From Clostridia bacterium (GTDB lineage Bacteria; Bacillota; Clostridia; Oscillospirales; CAG-272), in NCBI GenBank assembly GCA_017456895.1, contig JAFTIN010000011.1:1-64000 (forward strand): DNA of 64,000 nt, given 5' to 3'. Position numbers and translations under genes: made by a program. The number at the start of each line of letters is the position of its first letter. Within the stretch, counting starts at the first letter, position 1. The notes under the pieces were generated by a model, which saw only the letters and a program-made list of their open reading frames with translations, was not told the DNA's origin and searched no databases. Positions 1-8,995 of this stretch are shown piece after piece.

Positions 1-2
1 CT

Positions 3-3000
3 CGAATCAAGTTTGTCAAAAAGATAAACGGCTCGAGTGAGCTCTTTGCACTCCACGACGGAAATACTAAGCTCACAATGAGTCTTCTCGGGGCTAAAAA
101 TGGCACGGTGGGCGAAGTAACAAACGGCCAAGACGCCGAGGCGGATACCAAGCTTCAGAAGATGATGAATCTCGAGAAGCTATCCTCCAAGGTTATATAC
201 CGTGACGTCCTCGACGGAGTTGACCTTGAGTACGTGGCGTACTCAATGAACGTCAAGGAAAATATTATAGTCAAGGAGAGAAAGGATTCATACTCCTACT
301 CCTTCGAGCTTAAGCTTAACGGACTCACTCCCACGCTTGCCGAGTCGGGAGATATTGAGATACGCGACGGTGAAGGAGCGGTAAAGTACGTTATCCCCGC
401 GCCCGTGGTGTTTGACTCAAACGGTGAGTACGCACCGAGCGGCCTTTCCGCCTATACCCTCACGCACAATAACGGTCATAAGTACACTCTCACCGTCACA
501 GTCGATACGGAGTGGATGAACGAGGAGACAAGAGCCTTCCCTGTAACGGTGGATCCTACTGTCCGGGATTATAACTCAAACGTGGTAGACACCTTTATAA
601 ATTCGGATTATCCGAATGGAGTCTATAATGGCAGCAGCACACTTTACGTGTCCTCCACTAGGCGAGCATATTGGAAGAGCCTTTCTCTGCCTGCTATTCC
701 TGTATCGGCTGTAATCTATGACGCGTCGATCAGAATTTCGACAATAGGACAGATTGCTTCGGGAAGTTATGTCGGTGTATATGGAGTAAAGACCGACTGG
801 GGAAGCGATCTTACGTGGAATAAGTATGCGAACAATGGAAGCGGCGTAATTGATAGTTTCGCGAGTGACTATTGCATTATTAATGGAATTGGTGAGTATA
901 CCTTTAACGTCACCAAGATTGCAAAAAGATGGTACGAAGGAGACGAGTATCAAGCTGTAACTCAACTTGGACTGGCATTTGCGACCATTCCCGGACGTTC
1001 CGCGTCAATACAGTTCTATTCTAATGAGGCGAGTCCAGAAACAAATAAACCTCTCTTAGTGATAACCTACAAAGATATGAAGGGGGCGGAGCCATATTGG
1101 TCGTACTCTGCCCACAGTGTTGGTATTGCAGGGTCGGGAAGTGTTAATCTTGCTAACGGCAATCTTGTTTTCGCAATACCGACGCTCACATCGACAGACA
1201 GTCTTTTTGGATACACACCAACACTCGTATACAATTCCGCAATTTCCAATCAATGGTACTGTAAAACATATGACATAAACTCCGCTCACGTGTACCAGCA
1301 TGCGCCCTACGGATTCAAGCTAAATGCCTGTGAAACTGTGGTATGGAAAAAAGCGAGAAACCCTGTGACAAACGAGGAAGTAATATATTATATATACGCT
1401 GATGCAGACGGAACGGAACATGAGTTCTATTATGAATCTAATGGAATATATAAGGACGACGACGGACTTAATTATGTTATGATCGTGTCGGATAACGCCA
1501 TTGAGATAATAGACGATAGTAACACTACGAGAAAATTCCTTAAGATGAGCTATAGCTTCATTCCGGAAGAAGAAACTCTCTGGTATTTATCCGAAATAGT
1601 TGATGCAACAGGCAACAAGCTGATTTTTTCCGTTAATAATAAGTATCACCCCACATCAATAAGTATATTACCTAAAGGAAATACAACGCCAATAGAAATG
1701 CTGAAGCTCATTTATAACAGTGAGAACATTCTGTGCGCTGTATATAACCCCGCGAGTAAGCAATCGGTAGTATTGAGATACACAAGTCTTGCAACGGGAA
1801 CTGTAATAGGAAATACGTATTGTAGATATCTAAAGAGAGTGGAGTATTGCTACGGGAACGGCTCGACCACAGAAGCGGACGTTCTTAACTACGCTACCTC
1901 GGCAACGAACAATTCCAACGTTACCTGCTACGAAACAGCAGAATATTTTTACGATGACGGCGGCAGAATGATAGAGGCTGTTAATCTCAATTCTGTAACA
2001 TCTGTAAAGTATGCTTGGCAAAAACGTAGAGTTATACGAATTAGCGAATATGCAGGAGAAAATACTGGAGGAGAGCTGGGCATAGAGTATAGTCTCGGTT
2101 ATACAGAGATGCGTTCCACCGGTAATGACGAGGTGCTCTCAACCAATGACGATATACTTACCCGCTATATATTTGATACGTACGGACGAGCTATAAGCGT
2201 ATATTCCTGTTCTTCTGACGGAAGGAATATATACGGAGCAGTCTCGGGAAAGTACGATACCGAAGATGAGTCAAAGAACTCCGTAAGTGAAAAAACCGTG
2301 CTTGGAGAGATAAATTCAAGCTTGATAAAAAATGGAGATTTCCAAGGTCCGGCAAGCACACTATCTTCTGTTACATATTGGACGGTCTCGTCAAACGTTA
2401 GCCGAATACCCGGTACTACGGTAGATACACCGAACACTCTGTTTTTATCCATGTCTCCGACTGAGAGCACTGCGGCAACTGCGTCTCAGACCGTTACGCT
2501 CGGCGCAGGAAACTATGCCTTCTCGATGCAGTATGAATCATCTAACTGCGAGAATATATCCGGCAAGGTAGAGTTCATAGACACTGATACCTCACTTGTT
2601 ATTCACGCCGAGGACATCAACCTCAATAAATCAGATGTGGTACAGAGGAGCGTATTACTAACAAGCTTTTCTTTGACAGATGAGACGGACGTAGAATTGA
2701 AGATAAGCTTTAGCGCACTTGGGGCTATCAGTAGTGCTGTGAGTATAAGAGTGGGCAAGGCTAAGCTCGAGCTCGGTAATACTTTTTCAGAATTCACCCT
2801 GATAAACGCGGGCGGATTTGATACGGAGCTAAACCCCTCGGATCATTGGCAGATGAATAGCGGAAGCCTTTCTCTGTTTACTGATCCTACGACAGGAGAC
2901 GTCAGTGTCAAGATGAGTGCCAACGGAGGCACAAAATACGTTATGCAGAACGTATTGACGAAAACCGCGTCTTCCTTAAATTCGGCGGCCGACACCTCGT

Positions 3001-6000
3001 ATGGTCTGAAATTTGCGGTTTCCGGATATGCCAGGGCGGACTGCCCCTTAGAGGATAAGAGCTTCTCAATATATGTTAAAGTTAAGTATAACTATGGAAC
3101 AAGCAGCGTTACCGTTGAGTATCCATTCCATTTTACGTCCGCGACAAACGAGTGGCAGTATGTATCCGGTGTCTTTTGCTTGGGAACGAATGCAGATGGC
3201 ACAAAGCTTAGCGAATATCAATACGTGCAATCTATAGACGTTGTCTGTGATTATTCGGGACAGATAATCGGTAACGTATACTTTGATGATATATCTCTTG
3301 TCTATGCCGGCATAGACAAAACTCAGAGAACGACTTATGACAAAGGATTAGTTACTATGACCGACGACGGTATTATGCGTACTTATTACGAGTACGACGA
3401 TAACCGAAACGTGATCAGAGTCGCTAACAGCAAAGGCGAATTGGTAGACTATTTCTACAAAGTCGATCAAAACACCGGAAATGCAACAAATACAGTCGAC
3501 CACATTGTAACATACGAGTTTACCTACAACGGAGGTCTTGACTATCCTTACTCCTTGGATGATCCCGATAGTCAAATAGTTAAAACACCCAAATTCAGGA
3601 CTAATTACACGTACAACTCTTATGGTATGGTCACTGAGGTGCTGAGTTACGAGACGGAGAGCGGTGGCGCGTACGTTTCAGGTGATTTTTATTCAAAGCA
3701 AAAATACACCTATGACGTTGCCGCTGACTCTAAAATATTCGGTGCGCTTCTGACCGAAAAGAACAGTGAGTGTGAGACAAGGTATTTTTACGATACGTCA
3801 TCGGGTTGGCTTCTGGCAAGTGTGAATACCGAGTCTTACTTTGGCTATTCTTACACCTACGACGAGAGCGGAAAGCTCTTAAGAGTAGATCCGGCCAAAT
3901 ATATGCCAAATACTTCATCCTACTCGGTAAATTCCTCCTTCTCGGGTGTAGAATATGATTATGACGGAGCGGGTAGACTCTCCGGTATATCCACCTACAG
4001 CACGGATTACACGCTGAGCTATAATATTTTCGGCAACTCGGAGAGTATAAGCATAGGAAGTGACGAGCTTGCAAGCTATGAGTATAACGAAAATAACGGT
4101 AAGCTAAAAAGAATTATCTATGGCAACGGCTATGAGGTAGAATACGTATATAACGATCTTGAACTGGTAGAGGCGATAAAGTGTAAGGAGAACTCCGACT
4201 CTCAATACGTAACTGCATACGAATATAAGTACACCTCCGACGGAAAGACTCACTCGGTCAAGGATAATATTAACTCGAGAGTCACAGTATACAGATACGA
4301 TGAGAATAACAGACTCGTAGAAATAAGCGAGTATTCAAGCTCTGATTATGACGGCGTTATTTCAACGGAAATAGAGTACGATTCCGAATCCCGCGTACAG
4401 GGAACGACGAATCATATATCTTACTCATACGTTCAAAGCGGAGTTACGATCGATTCTATGGACAGTATTGAGCGCGCCTACACCTATCTAAGTGACGGGC
4501 GACTCAACAGTTATACCGTGTCCGGCAATTTTGCCGTTAGCGCAGAGTATACTTATGACTCTCTTGACAGAGTATCTTCCGTGGAGTATAATGATAGTGT
4601 AGATGGTGCTCCGATAATTTCCGAGTCATATACGTATGTTACAGATACGGTTTACGGTGAAAGCGGATTAATTCGGACCTATACCGTCACTGTCGGAACG
4701 AGTACAAAGACATATACCTACACCTATAATAACTCCGGAAATATTACAAAGATAAGTACGAGCGACGGCAAAGAGATCAGTTATACTTATGATAGCCTTG
4801 GTCAGCTTACGTATGAGGATAACGACGTCACAGGTTGTACCTACACTTATACTTATGATAGAGCCGGTAATCTTACTCAGACTGTTAAAAGACTGCAGAG
4901 TGAAAGCAGCGGAGGCGTAATACTCGGTGAAATTGGATTCGGTGAGACAGCATTACCGGATGCTAAGCCTAATCTGCCTTCATTAACGGTAACTAACGCC
5001 TACTCATACACCGACTCCCAGTGGGGCGACCTGCTTACGAGCTATAACGGTACGACTATAACCTATGACGAGATAGGCAATCCGCTTAGCTATTACAACG
5101 GTTCGAGCTACACCTTTGGCTGGGAAGGCAGAAGACTTGTCAGTGCAACCAAGGGCGCTAAGTCTATGTCCTTTGCATACAACTCGGATGGGTTAAGGAT
5201 AAGCAAAACCGTAAACGGCGTAGCAAGGAGTTATGTGTACGACGGAGAACTTCTTGTAGCTGAGTATACGGATAGCGAAACTATAGTTTACATATATGAC
5301 GCTTATGATAGCCCCATAGGCTTTAAGTGTAGGACGAGCAGCTACGCATCAGATACTTGGGATGTGTACTGGTACGGCAAGAATCTTCAAGGTGATATTA
5401 TATCTGTATACAGCTCAACAGGTACAGTGCTCGTAAACTACAAGTACAACGCCTGGGGTGCTACAACCAAGACTTATTCCAACAACGGTTTAAACACAAC
5501 TGCAGATAAAAACAACTTGACCTACCGTGGCTACTACTACGACTCCGACCTTGGTCTATACTATCTGCAGAGCAGGTATTATGATCCCAATACTTGTAGA
5601 TTCATAAATGCTGATTCTGCGCTATATCACAGCATACTTGGATACAACATGTTCGCATACTGTGGTAATAATCCAGTTAATTACTATGATCCAACGGGTG
5701 AAAATGAAGAAATTATTAACTGGCCAATATATACAGCGTGGCTTCCTTTAATTGATGGCCCTCTCCCCATTGGTGATATACTGTATATTGGACTGTTCAT
5801 AGTAGTTGTAGTTATTGTTCTCAAAGCAGAGGAAGCTCCGCCGCCTACAGTTGAAGGTGATTCATCAAATGTTGGAGCAGAGCCTAATAGTTTGCCTGAG
5901 TTAGATGATAAAGGGCGCGAGGTCGTAAGACCTGGACAGCAACCAACGGAAAGAGAAAAATATCTGCCTCCGAAAGGTGGTCCTGTGCAGACAAAAAGTA

Positions 6001-6194
6001 AAAACGGAAAAAAGGGGTGGAAAGATAAAAACGGAAATGTTTGGATTCCGGTTCCAACTGGTTCGAAAGATGCTCATGGTGGAGGTCACTGGGATGTGGA
6101 AAGCCCTAAGGGAGGATATATAAATGTATATCCTGGTGGTCAAACGCGAGGTGGCGAAGCACCATATCCCAATATTCCGGTATCAAAAAGATGA
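3..6194 (+). CDS. RHS/YD-repeat surface protein with C-terminal polymorphic toxin (5' partial)
   Basis: The frame is open to the left edge, so the N-terminus is missing; the first in-frame ATG is at 78. Counting from that ATG, residues about 170-335 resemble a DNRLRE adhesion domain. An RHS N-terminal-like stretch and two jelly-roll-like segments starting near 'LIKNGDFQG' follow, then many YD repeats (YDYDGAGRL, YEYDDNRN) from about 1100 to 1800. The RHS core (YYLQSRYYDPNTCRF) lies near 1820-1872. After the core come a hydrophobic segment (about 1890-1910), a proline-rich linker and a roughly 100-residue tip with DKNGNVW and HGGGHWDV, which recalls the toxin-37 (Ntox37) group from memory. Known biology: RHS proteins encapsulate and deliver a variable C-terminal toxin. 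The tip DNA is AT-rich compared with the YD-repeat body, as expected for an exchanged module. The gene after it may encode the immunity partner. Family call is firm; toxin class is tentative. Confidence 0.9.
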   Translation, partial: RIKFVKKINGSSELFALHDGNTKLTMSLLGAKNGTVGEVTNGQDAEADTKLQKMMNLEKLSSKVIYRDVLDGVDLEYVAYSMNVKENIIVKERKDSYSYSFELKLNGLTPTLAESGDIEIRDGEGAVKYVIPAPVVFDSNGEYAPSGLSAYTLTHNNGHKYTLTVTVDTEWMNEETRAFPVTVDPTVRDYNSNVVDTFINSDYPNGVYNGSSTLYVSSTRRAYWKSLSLPAIPVSAVIYDASIRISTIGQIASGSYVGVYGVKTDWGSDLTWNKYANNGSGVIDSFASDYCIINGIGEYTFNVTKIAKRWYEGDEYQAVTQLGLAFATIPGRSASIQFYSNEASPETNKPLLVITYKDMKGAEPYWSYSAHSVGIAGSGSVNLANGNLVFAIPTLTSTDSLFGYTPTLVYNSAISNQWYCKTYDINSAHVYQHAPYGFKLNACETVVWKKARNPVTNEEVIYYIYADADGTEHEFYYESNGIYKDDDGLNYVMIVSDNAIEIIDDSNTTRKFLKMSYSFIPEEETLWYLSEIVDATGNKLIFSVNNKYHPTSISILPKGNTTPIEMLKLIYNSENILCAVYNPASKQSVVLRYTSLATGTVIGNTYCRYLKRVEYCYGNGSTTEADVLNYATSATNNSNVTCYETAEYFYDDGGRMIEAVNLNSVTSVKYAWQKRRVIRISEYAGENTGGELGIEYSLGYTEMRSTGNDEVLSTNDDILTRYIFDTYGRAISVYSCSSDGRNIYGAVSGKYDTEDESKNSVSEKTVLGEINSSLIKNGDFQGPASTLSSVTYWTVSSNVSRIPGTTVDTPNTLFLSMSPTESTAATASQTVTLGAGNYAFSMQYESSNCENISGKVEFIDTDTSLVIHAEDINLNKSDVVQRSVLLTSFSLTDETDVELKISFSALGAISSAVSIRVGKAKLELGNTFSEFTLINAGGFDTELNPSDHWQMNSGSLSLFTDPTTGDVSVKMSANGGTKYVMQNVLTKTASSLNSAADTSYGLKFAVSGYARADCPLEDKSFSIYVKVKYNYGTSSVTVEYPFHFTSATNEWQYVSGVFCLGTNADGTKLSEYQYVQSIDVVCDYSGQIIGNVYFDDISLVYAGIDKTQRTTYDKGLVTMTDDGIMRTYYEYDDNRNVIRVANSKGELVDYFYKVDQNTGNATNTVDHIVTYEFTYNGGLDYPYSLDDPDSQIVKTPKFRTNYTYNSYGMVTEVLSYETESGGAYVSGDFYSKQKYTYDVAADSKIFGALLTEKNSECETRYFYDTSSGWLLASVNTESYFGYSYTYDESGKLLRVDPAKYMPNTSSYSVNSSFSGVEYDYDGAGRLSGISTYSTDYTLSYNIFGNSESISIGSDELASYEYNENNGKLKRIIYGNGYEVEYVYNDLELVEAIKCKENSDSQYVTAYEYKYTSDGKTHSVKDNINSRVTVYRYDENNRLVEISEYSSSDYDGVISTEIEYDSESRVQGTTNHISYSYVQSGVTIDSMDSIERAYTYLSDGRLNSYTVSGNFAVSAEYTYDSLDRVSSVEYNDSVDGAPIISESYTYVTDTVYGESGLIRTYTVTVGTSTKTYTYTYNNSGNITKISTSDGKEISYTYDSLGQLTYEDNDVTGCTYTYTYDRAGNLTQTVKRLQSESSGGVILGEIGFGETALPDAKPNLPSLTVTNAYSYTDSQWGDLLTSYNGTTITYDEIGNPLSYYNGSSYTFGWEGRRLVSATKGAKSMSFAYNSDGLRISKTVNGVARSYVYDGELLVAEYTDSETIVYIYDAYDSPIGFKCRTSSYASDTWDVYWYGKNLQGDIISVYSSTGTVLVNYKYNAWGATTKTYSNNGLNTTADKNNLTYRGYYYDSDLGLYYLQSRYYDPNTCRFINADSALYHSILGYNMFAYCGNNPVNYYDPTGENEEIINWPIYTAWLPLIDGPLPIGDILYIGLFIVVVVIVLKAEEAPPPTVEGDSSNVGAEPNSLPELDDKGREVVRPGQQPTEREKYLPPKGGPVQTKSKNGKKGWKDKNGNVWIPVPTGSKDAHGGGHWDVESPKGGYINVYPGGQTRGGEAPYPNIPVSKR
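5541..5615 (+). repeat. RHS core crossover repeat, copy 1 (inside full-length RHS gene)
   Basis: This 75-base stretch matches 7201-7275 with 3 mismatches. It encodes the conserved RHS core just before the variable tip, the place where tip exchange by homologous recombination is expected. Confidence 0.9.
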
Positions 6195-6202
6195 GGTATG
6201 AT

Positions 6203-7114
6203 ATGCCAAGAAAAATAAATGATGTAGCACTAATGTTTCTTCAAGAACATAATTTTTTGCAAGCGCAAAAAATGTTCTACATAAATAAAAAAAACAATCC
6301 TTGTCATCAGACCTATAATAATTTAGGGTATTATTTGATTACCGAAGGTATGTTGTGTAGTAATGGCAGAATTAGAAATGCACTAGAAATTGGAAGCCGA
6401 TATATTATGGAAGCTTCAAAGATGGATATAACCGTTACAAATCTATGCGCTCTCGTAAAAACGATTGATTATAGAATAAATAGAATAAAAAGATGTAAGA
6501 ATAAAAAACAACTTTACGAAAATGCTTGTATCTTACTCAAAAGAGCAATTGATATCGAATATTCTGACGAACTTCAGTATAATTATTTGAGGTTTTGCTA
6601 TTTATTAAATCCCAGCGATAAACAAATCCTATCACAAACAAGAACATTGGTTCTAAATTATACATCTATTGAAAGCGTTTCTTTATATTTTGAAATACTT
6701 CGTGCTTATGGAAATACAATAGAGGGAAACAGATGCATAGATATGTTTGGTGAATATATTGATGATGTAGATATTCTTATGTATTATGCCAAGACAGAAC
6801 AATATGAAAAAGCAATTCCATTGTGTGACAAGGTATTTTCCCAGTATTCTGTAGATGCTTTTGTTGCATCTGCAATTATTGAGTGCAGTATAGGAATAAA
6901 TTATTTTGAGAAAGCACAGGAGTTTTCAAGAAAAATTGCATTAATGAAATCTGATTGTGAATATGCCATAAGTGGAATTTCTAACAAAATTCTGACAAAT
7001 CTGCATTCCTCATCGAGTTATAGAAGAGAAAAGATAAATTTATACACGAGCATACCACCATATTTAGATCAATGTTGTTATTTTGGATGTACAATGCATG
7101 ATACTCGTTGGTAA
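6203..7114 (+). CDS. TPR-like hypothetical protein, candidate immunity protein to the RHS toxin
   Basis: About 303 residues, not recognised as a named family. The N-terminal half has MFLQEHNFLQAQKMFY and the C-terminal half EQYEKAIPLCDKVF and NYFEKAQEFSRKI, which read as TPR-like helical pairs. No signal peptide or membrane segment is visible. An ATG at 6191 overlaps the stop of the RHS gene, but GAGG at 6194-6197 fits the ATG at 6203 better, so I use that start. The gene directly follows the toxin tip, is very AT-rich, and ends just before a hairpin. This is the usual position of an immunity gene, so that role is inferred from context only. Confidence 0.6.
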   Translation: MPRKINDVALMFLQEHNFLQAQKMFYINKKNNPCHQTYNNLGYYLITEGMLCSNGRIRNALEIGSRYIMEASKMDITVTNLCALVKTIDYRINRIKRCKNKKQLYENACILLKRAIDIEYSDELQYNYLRFCYLLNPSDKQILSQTRTLVLNYTSIESVSLYFEILRAYGNTIEGNRCIDMFGEYIDDVDILMYYAKTEQYEKAIPLCDKVFSQYSVDAFVASAIIECSIGINYFEKAQEFSRKIALMKSDCEYAISGISNKILTNLHSSSSYRREKINLYTSIPPYLDQCCYFGCTMHDTRW

Positions 7115-7893
7115 GCAAAGATATTGAGCAAGTTTATGTTTTGTTTTACATACAAGAGAGCCCGAGTCGTCGGGCTCTTGGGCAAAACAAACCTTTCACC
7201 GACTCCGACCTTGGTCTGTACTATCTGCAGAGTAGGTATTATGATCCCAATACTTGTAGATTCATAAATGCGGATATTCCCGACGTAATCACTGCGACAC
7301 CCACAGCACTTACCGATAAGAACCTATTTGTTTACTGTGATAATAATCCGGTGATGAGAACCGATCACGACGGTATGTTCTGGGGAACACTGTTTGATGT
7401 AGCTTCTCTTGGAATGAGCATTTTAGAAGTTTGGGCAAATCCGTATGACCCGTGGGCGTGGGCAGGCCTTGTTGGTGACGCCATAGATTTACTTCCTATC
7501 GTTTCGGGTGTTGGAGAAGCAACTGATATACTGCGCATTGCAACAAAAGCGGATGATTTTATTGATCTAGCTGATGACATACACGATACCGCTAATGTGG
7601 TTGATAGCACTATTGATACATATAAAAACTTGCGAAAAGTCAACAAGGGAAATGGGTTAGAAGTGCACCATATTATTGAAAAAAGATTTGCCCCGTTTTT
7701 AGGTCAAAATAAAAGTGAAATGTTAAGCATCGCACTTTCACATGATGATCATTTAGTATTTACAAAAGCTTGGAGAGAAGCTATTCCGTATAAAACTGCG
7801 TTTGATACTGACCAAATATGGAACTCTGCGCAAAGAATATATGCAAATTATCCAGAGCTTTTAGCGGCAGCGAGAAAAACATTGGGAAGGTAG
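7108..7893 (+). CDS. Orphan RHS core fragment with HNH-like toxin tip (displaced, apparently start-less cassette)
   Basis: This frame has no convincing start: position 7108 is a TTG inside the preceding gene, and the frame then runs through a hairpin (7157-7178). From 7201 it encodes the RHS core (DLGLYYLQSRYYD, NNPV), 72 of 75 bases identical to 5541-5615 in the full RHS gene. A hydrophobic segment and a new tip follow, with LEVHHIIEKRF, HDDH and a tail rich in Tyr, Pro and Leu. The paired His and later His suggest an HNH/EndoVII-like nuclease fold. Known biology: orphan rhs-CT modules lie silent behind the main gene and are put to use by recombination. Here the 75-bp match would be the crossover site. 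It may be unexpressed unless recombined. Confidence 0.7.
   Translation: MVSKDIEQVYVLFYIQESPSRRALGQNKPFTDSDLGLYYLQSRYYDPNTCRFINADIPDVITATPTALTDKNLFVYCDNNPVMRTDHDGMFWGTLFDVASLGMSILEVWANPYDPWAWAGLVGDAIDLLPIVSGVGEATDILRIATKADDFIDLADDIHDTANVVDSTIDTYKNLRKVNKGNGLEVHHIIEKRFAPFLGQNKSEMLSIALSHDDHLVFTKAWREAIPYKTAFDTDQIWNSAQRIYANYPELLAAARKTLGR
7157..7200 (+). repeat. Cassette junction, copy 1: hairpin plus 19-base conserved tail
   Basis: A perfect 9-bp hairpin (7157-7165 with 7170-7178, loop GTCG) ends the candidate immunity gene, without a T-tract. It is followed by GCAAAACAAACCTTTCACC (7182-7200), and the RHS similarity starts at the next base. The same arrangement is repeated at 8750-8792. Confidence 0.8.
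7201..7275 (+). repeat. RHS core crossover repeat, copy 2 (start of orphan cassette)
   Basis: Matches 5541-5615 in the full-length RHS gene with 3 mismatches in 75 bases. The similarity begins abruptly after the 19-base junction at 7182-7200, showing where the orphan cassette was joined. Confidence 0.9.
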
Positions 7894-7898
7894 AGAAA

Positions 7899-8720
7899 AT
7901 GATAAGAAGATACCATTGTTCAGTGATGTATAGTGATGAGTATTCTAAAAGAATATTAAAGATTCTTGGTGATGAAGGAATACACTATGATGACATAATG
8001 GGCAATGCATTTGTCTTTTATGTTTACTCGGATAATCCCTTAACTGCTGAAATACTTAAACAACTCGAGACAGAGCCTTCAGTTGAAGTTCTTTTTTCGA
8101 AATCAGAGTTGGAAAACGCAAATTGGTACATTTTGGAGGCGACCCGATTTGACATTGAAACATCTGATGATGATTTTACGTTTGAGTACTCTTGTCCGTA
8201 TAGAACACCGTATGATACAAGATATCGTCATCAAAAGCAGATTAATCCTTATGTTTCAAAACGTACTCCTAAGTGGAAAAACAACTATAATTTCTGTGCG
8301 ATGTTAGGGGACTTCAATAGAGTCTTTTGTAGTGACCGTGCAAAAAACATGATATTCACACGCGACATAGTTGGAGTTGATTATATGCATGTTGTCAATA
8401 GGCGAGGAGAATCAACAGAAAATGTTAGTCAAATGGTTTTCAATAACATATTACCGATGAATTGCTTCAACTTCATTGGGGAATATAGTGCGCATCAATG
8501 TGAAAGTTGTGGGATAATTCATTATGAATTTAAACATCCAGGAGATGACAACATAAGAATTAGAGCAGATTTAATCCCAAAAGGGATAGATGTTTTTGTT
8601 GCCGAAAGGAGCTTCAGTAGAGGGTGGATACAGCCCCCTATTATCATCTCAAAGAAGTTTTACGATCTACTAGCAAATGAAATGAAAGAAAAACATTTGA
8701 GGTATTTCCCTATAGGCTGA
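7899..8720 (+). CDS. Hypothetical protein, candidate immunity protein for the HNH-like RHS tip
   Basis: 273 residues, beginning at the ATG 6 bases after the orphan toxin stop, with GGAAGGTAGAG (7887-7897) as ribosome binding site. The same frame is open further upstream inside the toxin gene, but that part is not needed. No family is recognised. Visible features are a short N-terminal alpha/beta region, a tyrosine-rich middle with YSCPYRTPYD, and HQCESCG with two Cys that could hold a metal. No signal peptide or membrane helix is visible, so it should be cytoplasmic. The strict toxin-then-small-gene order and shared low GC argue that it neutralises the preceding toxin; this is inference. Confidence 0.6.
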   Translation: MIRRYHCSVMYSDEYSKRILKILGDEGIHYDDIMGNAFVFYVYSDNPLTAEILKQLETEPSVEVLFSKSELENANWYILEATRFDIETSDDDFTFEYSCPYRTPYDTRYRHQKQINPYVSKRTPKWKNNYNFCAMLGDFNRVFCSDRAKNMIFTRDIVGVDYMHVVNRRGESTENVSQMVFNNILPMNCFNFIGEYSAHQCESCGIIHYEFKHPGDDNIRIRADLIPKGIDVFVAERSFSRGWIQPPIIISKKFYDLLANEMKEKHLRYFPIG

Positions 8721-8749
8721 CGGTGTTATTATACCACCTGGGTGCCACA

Positions 8750-8792
8750 AAGAGCCTATCTTTTGGGCTCTTCGCAAAACAAACCTTTCACC
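8750..8792 (+). repeat. Cassette junction, copy 2: hairpin plus 19-base conserved tail
   Basis: AAGAGCC (8750-8756) pairs with GGCTCTT (8766-8772), and GCAAAACAAACCTTTCACC follows at 8774-8792. The RHS remnant starts immediately after. The shared tail with 7182-7200 marks a common cassette boundary. Confidence 0.8.
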
Positions 8793-8840
8793 AACTCTCA
8801 GTGGGGCGACCTGCTTGTGAGCTATAACGGTAGAATTATA
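8791..8840 (+). pseudogene. RHS remnant (SQWGDLL segment), no toxin left
   Basis: Fifty bases match 5011-5060 of the full RHS gene with 7 mismatches and still read SQWGDLLVSYNG. The similarity then stops and a terminator follows at 8873-8911. It is a decayed cassette head without a toxin tip. The small open frame around it has no credible start signal. Confidence 0.75.
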
Positions 8841-8872
8841 TCTTTACCGCAACCCAAATTAATCTATAAAAG

Positions 8873-8911
8873 ATGCACCCCGGGGCTTTGGCTCTCGGGG
8901 TGCATTTTGCT
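8873..8911 (+). terminator. Terminator after the RHS cassette region
   Basis: ATGCACCCCG (8873-8882) pairs with CGGGGTGCAT (8896-8905), followed by TTTGCTTTG. The T-tract is interrupted. Confidence 0.6.
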
Positions 8912-8937
8912 TTGCTTGTTTTTTCTTTATCCGAAAT

Positions 8938-8976
8938 AAAAAGCGCTCAATCTTGAAAATTGAGCGCTTTTGTTTA
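8938..8976. terminator. Bidirectional terminator between RHS region and mgtC-like gene
   Basis: A 13-bp stem (8939-8951 with 8959-8971) is flanked by A-rich sequence on the left and T-rich on the right, so it can end transcripts from both the RHS side and the minus-strand mgtC-like gene. Confidence 0.8.
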
Positions 8977-8995
8977 CTTTTATGGCGGTTTTATC

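Noticed and set aside
8742..8939. Small open frame after the second cassette junction
   Set aside because: No start signal; it only contains an RHS remnant and runs into a terminator.
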